Source: Planctomycetota bacterium (lineage in GTDB: Bacteria > Planctomycetota > UBA8742 > UBA2392). Taken from it: a stretch of DNA of 64,000 bases. The translations under genes were made by a program, and so were the position numbers. Of the stretch, positions 47,459 to 55,714 are shown in pieces. The stretch spans positions 1 through 64,000 of the forward strand of contig JACKIE010000003.1 in the NCBI GenBank assembly GCA_020638635.1. Reading direction: 5' to 3'. Under the pieces are notes generated by a model. It worked only from the letters and a program-made list of their open reading frames with translations, was not told where the DNA came from and made no database searches. Within the stretch, counting starts at the first letter, position 1; each line of letters begins with the position of its first letter.

Positions 47459-49363
47459 TCACCGCACGGCCGGGCGGCGCGCGCTTTCCGTGGCGGCGGG
47501 GGCCTTGGCCGACTGGCTGGAGGGCGCCAGCAGCACCAGCTCTTCGGCGTCTTCGTAATCGTCGCCGGCCGGCACCAGGCGCCCGCCGCGCTTGATCAGG
47601 ATCGGTACCTCGCCGGCGCGGCGCACCACGGTCTTGCCGTTGTCCTTGCCGACGTCGCCGCGCTTGCGCCGGATGGTCTCCATGCGGCCTTCCTCGACCA
47701 TCGCCGCCAGCAGGGCGATGTCCATCTTGCGCCCGCCCAACGTGCGCGCGCCGGCCTCTTCCACCATCTGCGTGGTGACGCCGCCCTTGGAGCCGCCAAG
47801 CACGATGCTGGCCTGCAGGGTGTGATGCAGGCGTTTGGCGGTCTGTACGAACAGCAGGTTCGCGTCATCGTTGCCGGTCATGGCGATCACGCCGCGCCGG
47901 GTTTCCACGCCTGCGCGCAGCAGGGTGGTCGCGTCCAGGCCGTTGCCCATGACCACGCTTAGACCGGCCGCCTCGGCCTCGGCGCAGGCTTCGCGGTTGC
48001 GGTCTACCAGCACGACCTCTTCGCCGTTTTCCTTCAGCGCCAGCGCCAGCGCGATCGCCACCCGGTTGGCGCCGAAGATCAGCCAGCCCTGGTTGGTCTT
48101 GGCCAGCACGCCCAGCAGCTTGCCCACGGGCCAGCCGGTCAGGCCGGCGAGCGTCACGGTCACCACGATGGTCAGGAACACCACGGCCCGGAACTCTGCG
48201 CCTTCGGGGGCGCCCTTTGCCGCGAGCTCGGTGGCGAACAGCGAGGCCACGGCGGCCGCCACAATGCCGCGCGGGCCGATCCAGGCGATGAACAGGCGCT
48301 GCTTCCCCCTCAGCGGCGTGCCGATGGTCGAGATCAGCACCGACAGCGGGCGTACCGCCAGCACCAGTGCCGCCGCCACCAGCGCGGCGCGGTCGGCCAG
48401 CGCGATGATCTCCGCGATGCGCACGTTCGCGGCCAGGATCACGAACAGCAGGCCGATGAACAGGATGCTGAGCTCTTCCTTGAACTCGATCAGCTCATCC
48501 TGCTTCTGGGTGCCGAGCGTGCCCACCGTCATGCCCGCCACCACGGCCGCCACCACGCCGCTTTCGTGGGCGACCACGTTGCTGAGCTGGAAGGCCAGCA
48601 CCACCAGCGCCAGCGTGGTGACGCGGCCCAGGCCCTCGAGCGACATGCGCTTCCAGCGCCCGAACACCGAGATCACCAGCCCGGCCAGGAAGCCGATCAC
48701 GCCCCCCACCAGCACGATGCGCCCGAACTCGACGGCGGCGCCGGCAAAGTCCTCGGCGTGGGGCGCGACCGCGATGCCGAACACCACCGTGGCCGTGACG
48801 GCGCCTACGGCGTCGCCCAGCACACCCTCGGCGGCGAGCACCGTGGCGACGGTCTTCTCGGCCTTGATGCGGCGCAGCAGTGGCGCAATCACGGTTGGGC
48901 CAGTGACGATCAGCAATGAGCCGAACAGCGCCGCGATTTCCCAGCGCCAGCCCATGGCGTAATGGGCGGCAACAGCGGCGCCGCCGGCGGCGATCAGCGC
49001 GCCGACCGTGACCAGCCGCCGCACCGGCGAGGCCGCGCGCTTGAGCCGGGCGGGGTTGAGCGACAGCGCGCCTTCGAACAGGATCACGCTGACGCAGAAA
49101 CCCACGATCACCCGCAGCCAGTCGCCCAGCACGGCCGGGCGGATCACGTTGGCGAAGTCAGGGCCGAGAGCAACGCCGGCGGCGAGGGCCAGCAGGATGC
49201 CGGGCAAACGCAGGGCCGAGCCAAGCACCAGCGCGGCCATGCCGACAGTAAGGGCCAGCGCCAACGCCAACGCGGGCGCGTCGAACCATGCGTCCACGTG
49301 CTCAAGGTGCAGAAGCTCAAACCAGTCCGGCATGCCCAGCAAGAGTAGCGTGGGCAAGGGCAT
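47459..49363 (-). CDS. CPA-type monovalent cation:proton antiporter with RCK domain
   Basis: 634 aa. Twelve or so transmembrane helices cover residues 30-400: FCVSVILFEGALSL, LLIVTGPTVIAPLLRRI, AEGVLGDAVGAV and IAWIGPRGIVAAAVASLFA are antiporter landmarks. The ND or QD pair of the transport site appears as GD. After residue 415 a TrkA-N/RCK-type domain follows, with GANRVAIALALAL and VVLVDRN (nucleotide-binding), then a TrkA-C-like end. Such fused domains gate transport by NAD(H) or other ligands. Start at 49363 is tentative; 49333 is also possible. Confidence 0.9.
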   Translation of the reverse strand: MPLPTLLLLGMPDWFELLHLEHVDAWFDAPALALALALTVGMAALVLGSALRLPGILLALAAGVALGPDFANVIRPAVLGDWLRVIVGFCVSVILFEGALSLNPARLKRAASPVRRLVTVGALIAAGGAAVAAHYAMGWRWEIAALFGSLLIVTGPTVIAPLLRRIKAEKTVATVLAAEGVLGDAVGAVTATVVFGIAVAPHAEDFAGAAVEFGRIVLVGGVIGFLAGLVISVFGRWKRMSLEGLGRVTTLALVVLAFQLSNVVAHESGVVAAVVAGMTVGTLGTQKQDELIEFKEELSILFIGLLFVILAANVRIAEIIALADRAALVAAALVLAVRPLSVLISTIGTPLRGKQRLFIAWIGPRGIVAAAVASLFATELAAKGAPEGAEFRAVVFLTIVVTVTLAGLTGWPVGKLLGVLAKTNQGWLIFGANRVAIALALALKENGEEVVLVDRNREACAEAEAAGLSVVMGNGLDATTLLRAGVETRRGVIAMTGNDDANLLFVQTAKRLHHTLQASIVLGGSKGGVTTQMVEEAGARTLGGRKMDIALLAAMVEEGRMETIRRKRGDVGKDNGKTVVRRAGEVPILIKRGGRLVPAGDDYEDAEELVLLAPSSQSAKAPAATESARRPAVR

Positions 49364-49385
49364 CAGGGAATCGACTTGGGAAGAG

Positions 49386-49490
49386 GTGGCACGCGCTTCC
49401 AGCGCGTGATCAGTGCCCGCGCCATCCTGGCGCGGGTTCCACGCGCTTGAAGCGCGTGGAACGAGTCATGCGCAGGGATGCGCATGCCAC
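49386..49490. repeat. Four-hairpin cloverleaf-like repeat between thiC and antiporter gene
   Basis: Outer stem GTGG (49386-49389) with CCAC (49487-49490). Inside: CACGCGCT/AGCGCGTG (49390-49408), CCCGCGCCA/TGGCGCGGG (49416-49436), TTCCACGCGCT/AGCGCGTGGAA (49437-49461), and ATGCGCA/TGCGCAT (49468-49485). The loops are three or four bases. It fills most of the 129-base gap. It is not a tRNA (no T-loop, no acceptor). Confidence 0.85.
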
Positions 49491-49492
49491 TG

Positions 49493-51043
49493 CTACTCTT
49501 TGTCGCGCAGGACTTGCTCGGGCTCGGGGGCGGCGCCCTTCTTGTAGCTTGCTGAATCGGCGCGCTCGTATGGGACCTTGGCCTCCAGCTTGGCCTGGCG
49601 GCCTTTGGCCTGCTGCTTCTCCTGCACGTGCTTGGGCGGCAGCCAGTTGCCCATTTCGTCGAAGCTGCCCTCGGCCACCTGCTTCTCGGCCATGGTCACG
49701 CGGCGCTTACGGCGCTCGTCGGCCATGGGCATTTCCTTCAGGTCCGCGGGCGCGCGCGAGCCGAGGTCCGTGAAATTGTCCATGCGCACGGCGCACAGGT
49801 CGCCGCACATGGTGCAGACGTCGCTGTCGTAGTCCTCGCTGGTCTGGCGGAACTTGCGGGCCTCAACGGGGTCGATGGCGCAGGCGTACATGGTTTCCCA
49901 GTCCAGCTTCTTGCGCGCCTCGCTCATACGATCGTTGATGCGCTTGGCGTACGGCACGCCCTTGGCCAGGTCGCCGCTCTGGGCCGCGATGCGCGTGGCG
50001 ATCACGCCCTGGCGCACGTCGTCGGCGTTGGGCAGGCGCAGGTGCTCGGCGGGCGTCACGTAGCACAGCATGTCGGCGCCCGCGGCGCTGCACACCGCGC
50101 CGCCGATCGCGCCCGTGATGTGGTCGTAGCCCGCGCCGGTGTCGATGGTCAGCGGGCCCAGCACATAAAAGGGCGCGCCGTGGCACAGACGCTTCTGCAA
50201 GAGCACGTTGGCGGCGATCTGGTCCAGCGGCACGTGGCCCGGGCCCTCGATCATCACCTGCACGCCCTTGGCCCATGCGCGTTTCGTCAGCTCGCCGAGA
50301 ATCAGCAGTTCCTGGATCTGCGCGGCGTCCGTCGCGTCGCCGGTTCCGCCCGGCCGCAGCGAGTCGCCGAGGCTGAAGGTCATGTCGTACCTGGCGGCGA
50401 TCTCGCACAGCTCGTCGAAGTACTCGTACAGCGGGTTCTCGTTGCCCGTGGCGCGCATCCAGGCCGCGTGCACGCTGCCGCCCTTGCTGACGATGCCCAC
50501 GATGCGCTGACGGCCGTCAACATACTTAAGGGTCTGGCGGGTGATGCCGCAGTGGACGGTGATGTAATCAACGCCCTGCTGGCCCTGCTTGTCGATTTCG
50601 TCCAGCAGCCGGCGGGCGGTGAAGTCTTTGAAACCGCGGCCCTGCATGATGTTGTCGGACATGGCTCCGTAGATCGGCACGGTGCCCACCATCACGCTGC
50701 TGTTCTTGATCACGGCCTGGCGAATGCCGTCCAGGTCCTGGTAGCCGCTGCTGAGATCCATCACCGAGTCGCTGCCGAACTCGATGGCGACCTTGAGCTT
50801 GGCCAGCTCTTCCTCGAGCTTGCCGTGGTCGCTGCTGATGCCGATGTTGGCGTTGACCTTGGTCTTGGTGCGGCGGCCGATGGCGCGCGGGGCGAAGTCG
50901 TGGTTGATGTTCTTGGGGATCACCAGGTGGCCCTGGGCGATCAGGCCGCGCACCTCTTCGGGCGTGAGTTCTTCCTGCTCGGCCACGTAGGCCATTTCGT
51001 CGGTGATTTTGCCTTCACGCGCGAATTGCAGCTGGGTAGGCAT
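49493..51043 (-). CDS. thiC: Phosphomethylpyrimidine synthase (ThiC)
   Basis: 516 aa from ATG 51043. This radical-SAM enzyme makes HMP-P for thiamine from AIR. Strong landmarks are VNANIGIS, GTVPIYGAM, TVHCGITRQTL, SKGGSVHAAWM, SLGDSLRPGG, VMIEGPGHVPLDQI, YVLGPLTIDTGAGYDHI and the iron-sulfur cysteines CTMCGDLC. The long N-terminal domain of the E. coli enzyme is absent, and a 60-residue basic C-terminal tail is added (RRKRRVTMAEKQVAEG...). The cysteine motif spacing is CX2CX3C, whereas E. coli-type enzymes have CX2CX4C. No TPP riboswitch is evident upstream. Confidence 0.96.
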   Translation of the reverse strand: MPTQLQFAREGKITDEMAYVAEQEELTPEEVRGLIAQGHLVIPKNINHDFAPRAIGRRTKTKVNANIGISSDHGKLEEELAKLKVAIEFGSDSVMDLSSGYQDLDGIRQAVIKNSSVMVGTVPIYGAMSDNIMQGRGFKDFTARRLLDEIDKQGQQGVDYITVHCGITRQTLKYVDGRQRIVGIVSKGGSVHAAWMRATGNENPLYEYFDELCEIAARYDMTFSLGDSLRPGGTGDATDAAQIQELLILGELTKRAWAKGVQVMIEGPGHVPLDQIAANVLLQKRLCHGAPFYVLGPLTIDTGAGYDHITGAIGGAVCSAAGADMLCYVTPAEHLRLPNADDVRQGVIATRIAAQSGDLAKGVPYAKRINDRMSEARKKLDWETMYACAIDPVEARKFRQTSEDYDSDVCTMCGDLCAVRMDNFTDLGSRAPADLKEMPMADERRKRRVTMAEKQVAEGSFDEMGNWLPPKHVQEKQQAKGRQAKLEAKVPYERADSASYKKGAAPEPEQVLRDKE

Positions 51044-51062
51044 AGCGTCCCCAAGTATGGCC

Positions 51063-51097
51063 CCTGCCCCGTAACCTGTGCCCGTTCGGGGGGCAGG
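51063..51097 (-). promoter_or_regulatory. Leader hairpin of thiC
   Basis: CCTGCCCC (minus 51097-51090) pairs with GGGGCAGG (51070-51063) around a 19-base loop that has its own CCGAACGG turn. It lies 19 bases before the ATG at 51043. CTGAGA and other TPP-aptamer elements were looked for and not found. Confidence 0.4.
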
Positions 51098-51137
51098 ATA
51101 GTAGAAGGGACTTCCTTCACCAGTGGGAGACACGCCG

Positions 51138-51611
51138 ATGGATGCCGTGGAAAGTTTGCTTGTCGTGTTTGACGGCGCGCTGAATGACGAGTGGGAGAGC
51201 CTGGCCAGCGCCATCACCGATCTGACCGAGCCGGAGGCCTCCTGGCAGCACCCGGCCTACGCGGCCGAGCCGCACGACGACGGCGTGGGCGTGCCGGGTA
51301 CGATTCTGTGGCACCTGAACCACCTCGAGATGTGCCACCGGCACTACATCGCGACGGTCAGCAACATGGACCCGGGCAAGTCGCCCGACACGAAGCCGCC
51401 CGGCGAGCTGCCGCTGGCGCGGGTTCTGCCCGCCCTCGAGAAGGCTTCGGCCGGGCTGCGCGAGGCGATCGCCGGTCTGAAGCCCGGAGACTTGACACGT
51501 CAAGTCAGGCCGCAGCGCAGCGTGGCCAGCTTCATAGCCATGATCGCCGCCCACATCTGCTGGCACGCCGGCATGATCAAGCAGACCCGCCGGTTGTACG
51601 CTCGCCGGTAA
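51138..51611 (+). CDS. DinB-family protein
   Basis: 157 aa from ATG 51138, preceded by GGGAGA at 8 bases. The DinB fold shows GTILWHLNHLEMCHRHYIAT and SFIAMIAAHICWHAGMIKQTR, with the two His-containing ends expected of the metal triad (H in WHLNHLE, and H...H in HICWHAGM). Family members are thiol transferases or unknown. Divergent from thiC. Unrelated at sequence level to the 44265 gene apart from the fold. Confidence 0.85.
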   Translation: MDAVESLLVVFDGALNDEWESLASAITDLTEPEASWQHPAYAAEPHDDGVGVPGTILWHLNHLEMCHRHYIATVSNMDPGKSPDTKPPGELPLARVLPALEKASAGLREAIAGLKPGDLTRQVRPQRSVASFIAMIAAHICWHAGMIKQTRRLYARR

Positions 51612-51634
51612 CACGCTCGCGCTTCGCGCTTGCA

Positions 51635-51825
51635 TTGGATTTCACGCGAAGATGCGAAGGGGGCGAAGACCTGTTGGGTAACTCGGCGGCTGTGCGGCAA
51701 CCGCCATAAAAACAGCAAAAGCTTTAAACCACGAAGGGCCACCAAGGGCCACGAAGGAGTGCAATCGATCGGCACTACTTCGTGGCCCTTCGTGTATCTT
51801 CGTGGTTGCCGGCCTTTTGCTTTTC
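51635..51825. repeat. CACGAAGGGCC word palindrome
   Basis: Left arm AAAACAGCAAAAGCTTTAAA + CCACGAAGGGCC + ACCAAGGGCCACGAAGGAGTGC (51709-51762), right arm GCACTACTTCGTGGCCCTTC + GTGTATCTTCGTGGTT + GCCGGCCTTTTGCTTTT (51772-51825). It makes a ~50-bp imperfect stem with a 9-base loop. A flanking CGCGAAGATGCGAAGGG block (51645-51670) repeats the CGAAG word. It lies between the convergent DinB and pdxA genes. Confidence 0.75.
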
Positions 51826-51896
51826 GCGATTGAATCGAAGCGTGGGGGCGCTTGCGGCCTACGGCCCGTGTCCACTCACTCCTGTCCATCCTGACC

Positions 51897-51947
51897 GCAG
51901 TTGGAATCCGAGGACGGGGACAGTCCCCAACTGCGGGGACAGTCCCC
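51897..51947. repeat. Twin GGGGACAGTCCCC palindromes
   Basis: GGGGACAGTCCCC at 51916-51928 and 51935-51947, with GCAGTTGG (51898-51905 region) facing CCAACTGC (51927-51934). It ends 8 bases before the pdxA stop codon; it may terminate pdxA. Confidence 0.6.
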
Positions 51948-51955
51948 TGCACCGC

Positions 51956-53062
51956 TCAGGCGCGGGCGTAGGCGGCTTCGCGGCGGTTGCTGATTTCGTG
52001 GGCTAGCAGGATGGCGTGGTGAGTGGCGTGCTCGTCGGCTTCGTTTTTGCCGGCAATGTCAAACGCCGTGCCGTGGTCGGGGCTGGTGCGCACCACCGGC
52101 AACCCCAGCGTCACGTTCACGCCCTCGTGGAACGCCACGGCCTTCAGCGGCGCGAGGCCCTGGTCGTGGTACATGGCGATCACCGCGTCGTAGCGCCCCT
52201 GCCGCGCGAACCAGAACACGCTGTCGGCCGGCAGGGGGCCCTCGATCTCGAAGCCCTTGCCCTTCATGGCGCGGATCGCCGGCTCGATCACCTTGCGTTC
52301 CTCGTTGCCGAAGCGGCCGTTCTCGCCGGCGTGCGGATTCAGGCCGCAGACGGCGATGCGCGGCTTCTTGATGCCGAAGTCGTCGCGCAGGGCCTCGGCC
52401 ACGGTCTCGATGGTGCGGCGCAGGTCCTTGCGGTTGAGCGCGCGCGGAACCTTGGCCAGCGGCAGGTGGATGGTCGCGAGCGCCACGCGCAGGCCGCCCC
52501 CCACCAGCATCATCACCGGGTGCTCGGCGTCGCAGGCGTGTGCGAAGAACTCGGTCTGGCCCGGGAATGGGAAGTCCTCTTTGGGCATCACGTCCTTGCA
52601 GATCGGGCCCGTGCAGACGGCGTCGGAAACCTCGTCGGCCAGAAGCTCGACTGCGACGGACAGGTAGGTGGCCGCGCGTTCGCCGCTGATGTCGTCCGGT
52701 TTGCCGGGCTTGACGGCGGCCTGGTCTTTGAAGCCGCAGTCGAGAAAGATGGGGCGCCAGGGCTTGTCCTGTTCGGGCACCAGGTGGTGGACCAGGTAGC
52801 CCAGGTCCATCAGGAAGTCGTCCACGGGCACGATGTTGTAGGTGTGCATCGCGCTGGGTTTTTCCAGGTGCTGGGCGTACAGGAACGCGTCGCCGATCAC
52901 CACCACCGGGCGCTCGGGCAGAATTTCGTGCTTGCGCTGCAGGCGCTTGATCGCCTTGTGCGCGACCTCCGCGCCGATGCCCGCCGGGTCGCCGGCCGTG
53001 ACCAGGATCGGCGCGGGAATCTCGAAGGCCTCGTGTTCACCGGTGTCGTCGTGCTTGCTCAA
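51956..53062 (-). CDS. pdxA: 4-hydroxythreonine-4-phosphate dehydrogenase
   Basis: 368 aa, longer than the ~330 of E. coli, with an extended N-terminus (MSKHDDTGEHEAFEIP). PdxA oxidises 4-phosphohydroxy-L-threonine in the DXP-dependent vitamin B6 pathway. Landmarks are ILVTAGDPAGIGAEV, GQTEFFAHAC, CGLNPHAGENG, MYHDQGLAPLKAVAF and VNVTLGLPVVRTSPDHGTAFD, including the zinc-binding His residues. The ATG overlaps the stop of the upstream VWA gene by 4 bases (ATGA), so an odd pair are translationally coupled. Confidence 0.95.
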   Translation of the reverse strand: MSKHDDTGEHEAFEIPAPILVTAGDPAGIGAEVAHKAIKRLQRKHEILPERPVVVIGDAFLYAQHLEKPSAMHTYNIVPVDDFLMDLGYLVHHLVPEQDKPWRPIFLDCGFKDQAAVKPGKPDDISGERAATYLSVAVELLADEVSDAVCTGPICKDVMPKEDFPFPGQTEFFAHACDAEHPVMMLVGGGLRVALATIHLPLAKVPRALNRKDLRRTIETVAEALRDDFGIKKPRIAVCGLNPHAGENGRFGNEERKVIEPAIRAMKGKGFEIEGPLPADSVFWFARQGRYDAVIAMYHDQGLAPLKAVAFHEGVNVTLGLPVVRTSPDHGTAFDIAGKNEADEHATHHAILLAHEISNRREAAYARA

Positions 53063-55647
53063 CTGCGTCTCCGGATCAGCCGCTCGATCGGCATGATCAG
53101 CAGCACCAGGGTCAGAAGATACAGCAGCGGCAGCGTTGCTTCACGGGTCAGGCTTGTGACTTCCGGCGGGCGGGCCTGCAGCGTCGCCGGGCCCTCGTCT
53201 TCATCAAGCGCGAGCTGGCGCGCAACCACGGGCGGCGCAACGGCCACGTACACGTCGCCGATGGCGCGCTCGATGGGGCCGGATTCGCTGGGCACGCTCT
53301 CGATCACCTCGGCGGGGCCGGGCGGCAGGGGCTCGCCGCCCGTCAGCTCGCCGTCGTTCAGTGCCAGGGGCCGGTCGCCTGCCTGCGTTCGCAGCAGGTA
53401 GGTTGCTTCCTCTATAGGGTCGAGGATGCGGATGGCCTCCGGCGTGGCCTCGCCCAGCAGCCGCAGGTCGGGCTGCTCGCGCGGCAGCAGCCAGCGCAGG
53501 CTGGCGGCGAAGATGGCCGGGAAGTCGGCCCAGCCGGTCAGTTCGCCCAGGGCCTCGGGGTCCGTGCCCGCGCCCCAGAAGCCCACGCGCCCCAACCCGT
53601 ACCCCTTGAAGACCAGCACCGGCGTGGCGCTTGCGTCATCTGTTATCGCCGATAGCGCCACCGCGGCGCCGTCGCGGGCGAAGTTGCGCGCGAGCCACTG
53701 CACTTTGGGCGCGGGATCAGGCAGGGACTCTCGGCCGAACAACTGCTCGCCCACCACGCCCATGTGCAGCGGAAAGGTGCCGGGCATGACCTCGACCTTC
53801 TCGGGCTCGAGCTCGCGGTTCTGCTGCTCTTCCAGCCTGCGCTTGCGTGCTTCTTCTTCCTGCCTTTTCTTGTCGTCGTAGGCCTGGAAGGCAGTTTCCA
53901 CGGTATCCACGAAGATGGTGTAGGCCTTGGCCGCGTCCTGCGCGGCGGGGATCTTGGCGAACTCGGGCCGGGTGGCGAGGTCGGTGATCACCTGGCGCGC
54001 GGCCAAGGCTTCGGCGCCCGCGCCGCTGAACTCGTCGCCGATGCCTACCGCCACGATGTTGATCTGGTTGGCGACTGCTGCGTCGCGCAGGTCGGTGTGC
54101 TTCTTGCCTTCCAGAGTGTTCTTGGGGCGGTCGGCGCCGTCCGTCATCATCACGATCACCTTCACGGCGCTCGGCTCGTCTTTCATTACGTTGATGGCCT
54201 CTTCCATGGCGGCGTAGATGTCGGTGTTCGTGTACAGCTCGGCGAACTCGCGATCACCCTCAACCGCGCGCAGGCGGCGGGGCAGGTCGAACTCGCGGTC
54301 GAACTTCAAAAACGTGCGCGGCTTGTCGATCCAGTTCTGCGACAGGGTGAATGACATGATGCCCACCCGCGTGGCGAACGACTCCGACTCCGGCGTTGCC
54401 AGGTCGCGACGGCCGCCTTGGTCGATCAGCTTCAGCGACTCAATCACGCCCTTGCAGGCGATCTGCCAGCGAGTGGCCTTGCCGTCGCCCACGGGCGTAT
54501 CCATGCTGCCGGAACGGTCGAGCACGAAGCAGATGCTGACCTTGGCGATCTCGGCCTTGATCGGCTCTTCCTCCAACGGAGGCTTGTCGGGCGGCGGCTG
54601 CTTGCCTTCCTTCTGCAGAATCACGGGCAGCACGCCGCGCACCTCGCGGTGCAGGTACTCTGGCGCCACGTACTTCGCGCCGTCGCCGGTCACGAACAGG
54701 CCTCCGCCGCGCGCCACAAAACCCGCCAGGGTAAAGGCCTGCTCGGCGCTGAGCCGGTTCAGCGAATCCACGCTGGCCAGCACCAGTTCAATGGGCGCTT
54801 GCTCGTCGCCGAGGCTGGCGCCACGGAACTCCTCCGCGCTCACCACCGTGAACTGCAGGTCGGGCGCCAGCGCTGTCGCGCGGGCAAGCTGCTTACCATC
54901 CAGCCCCAGCGCCAGGGCACGCGGCTTTTCCCCTACTCGAATCACCTGGCCCGCGCGCTGCAGCTCGCGCCCTTCGGCGTCCAACAGCACGGCCTCGAGC
55001 ACGTGACGGCCGGGGACGTCGCTGCGAACTTCGCAACGGCCGTCTGCGCCGGACAACGGCTTGCCGTCCAGGCTGACCCGCAGCTCGACCTCGGGCCCGG
55101 CCCGGCGCACCTGCGCCGTGAAGGGCTCGCCGGGTTTGACGCTGACGGGCGCCTCGATGCCGGTGATCAGCGGCGTGGGCGATAGCGCCTCCTGCGCGGG
55201 GTAGAAGGCGCGGCAGGGAACGCCCAGCGCCCGCACCGCGTCACGGGCGGCCAGGGCGGCTTCGCGCTCGGCGGCGTGGACTTCGGTGGTCGCGGGCGGC
55301 GCTTCCCCCACCAGCTCGTTCCGCACGCGGTTGATGAAGACGGCCGGCGGCTCGCTGAAGTCGCGGGCGTGCGGATTGGCCGGCGCTTCGGCGCCCGGCA
55401 GCAGCAGGCGCCAGGTGCCGGCCGGCTGGAAGCGCACCTCGGAGGACTGCACGTTCACAAATCCGGCAATCGCCAATACCAGCACACCAATGGCCAGACA
55501 GCGCACCATTCCGGCCGCCGCCACCACACCTTTGGCGTGGCGCCAGGGCAGCACCAGGGTTGCGGCACCCACCAAGGCGCACAACCCGACCCAAGGCAGC
55601 ATTTCCGGGTGTGCAATGTGAAGTGTTTTCCAGTCAGGCCAGTCCAT
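53059..55647 (-). CDS. VWA-domain membrane protein with amidotransferase-like domain
   Basis: 862 aa from ATG 55647; codons upstream would run into asnS. Two N-terminal helices (LPWVGLCALVGAATLVLPW, VRCLAIGVLVLAIAGF) precede an immunoglobulin-like section (VSVKPGEPFTAQVRRAG). A GATase1-like fold follows (IELVLASVDSLNRLSAEQAF, FVARGGGLFVTGDG). Then a VWA domain with MIDAS DRSGS (VSICFVLDRSGSMDTPVG) and VIVMMTDGADR. A coiled coil (KKRQEEEARKRRLEEQQNRE) and a C-terminal helix (LLYLLTLVLLIMPIERLI) complete it. It resembles the giant VWA protein at 27359, but no MoxR gene is adjacent. Confidence 0.9.
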   Translation of the reverse strand: MDWPDWKTLHIAHPEMLPWVGLCALVGAATLVLPWRHAKGVVAAAGMVRCLAIGVLVLAIAGFVNVQSSEVRFQPAGTWRLLLPGAEAPANPHARDFSEPPAVFINRVRNELVGEAPPATTEVHAAEREAALAARDAVRALGVPCRAFYPAQEALSPTPLITGIEAPVSVKPGEPFTAQVRRAGPEVELRVSLDGKPLSGADGRCEVRSDVPGRHVLEAVLLDAEGRELQRAGQVIRVGEKPRALALGLDGKQLARATALAPDLQFTVVSAEEFRGASLGDEQAPIELVLASVDSLNRLSAEQAFTLAGFVARGGGLFVTGDGAKYVAPEYLHREVRGVLPVILQKEGKQPPPDKPPLEEEPIKAEIAKVSICFVLDRSGSMDTPVGDGKATRWQIACKGVIESLKLIDQGGRRDLATPESESFATRVGIMSFTLSQNWIDKPRTFLKFDREFDLPRRLRAVEGDREFAELYTNTDIYAAMEEAINVMKDEPSAVKVIVMMTDGADRPKNTLEGKKHTDLRDAAVANQINIVAVGIGDEFSGAGAEALAARQVITDLATRPEFAKIPAAQDAAKAYTIFVDTVETAFQAYDDKKRQEEEARKRRLEEQQNRELEPEKVEVMPGTFPLHMGVVGEQLFGRESLPDPAPKVQWLARNFARDGAAVALSAITDDASATPVLVFKGYGLGRVGFWGAGTDPEALGELTGWADFPAIFAASLRWLLPREQPDLRLLGEATPEAIRILDPIEEATYLLRTQAGDRPLALNDGELTGGEPLPPGPAEVIESVPSESGPIERAIGDVYVAVAPPVVARQLALDEDEGPATLQARPPEVTSLTREATLPLLYLLTLVLLIMPIERLIRRRS

Positions 55648-55658
55648 GCATCCGCCGG

Positions 55659-55687
55659 TTGTAAGCGCGTTTCCTTCCGTGCATAGT
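55659..55687 (+). promoter_or_regulatory. Putative promoter of asnS
   Basis: TTGTAA (55659-55664), a 17-base spacer, and CATAGT (55682-55687), 27 bases before the ATG at 55715. Three or four positions match consensus in each box. Confidence 0.4.
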
Positions 55688-55714
55688 GCCCGCGAACTTT
55701 CCACGGGAAGCGCG

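Larger units (their letters stand above)
51612..51955. other. Gene-free stretch of repeats
   Basis: 344 bases without a gene. It consists of a CGAAG word block, the long CACGAAG palindrome (51635-51825), a short unique piece and the paired GGGGACAGTCCCC copies (51897-51947). Nothing else was seen. Confidence 0.6.

Noticed and set aside
49386..49490. tRNA or tmRNA at the cloverleaf-like structure
   Set aside because: No GTTCRA T-loop, no 7-bp acceptor stem with discriminator, and loops are only three or four bases.
51044..51120. TPP riboswitch upstream of thiC
   Set aside because: The conserved aptamer elements (CTGAGA, GAT-rich J2/4 parts) are not present; only a simple GC hairpin is seen.
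49628..51172. 514-codon plus-strand frame opposite thiC
   Set aside because: thiC motifs on the minus strand are unambiguous; the opposite frame is a codon-bias artefact.
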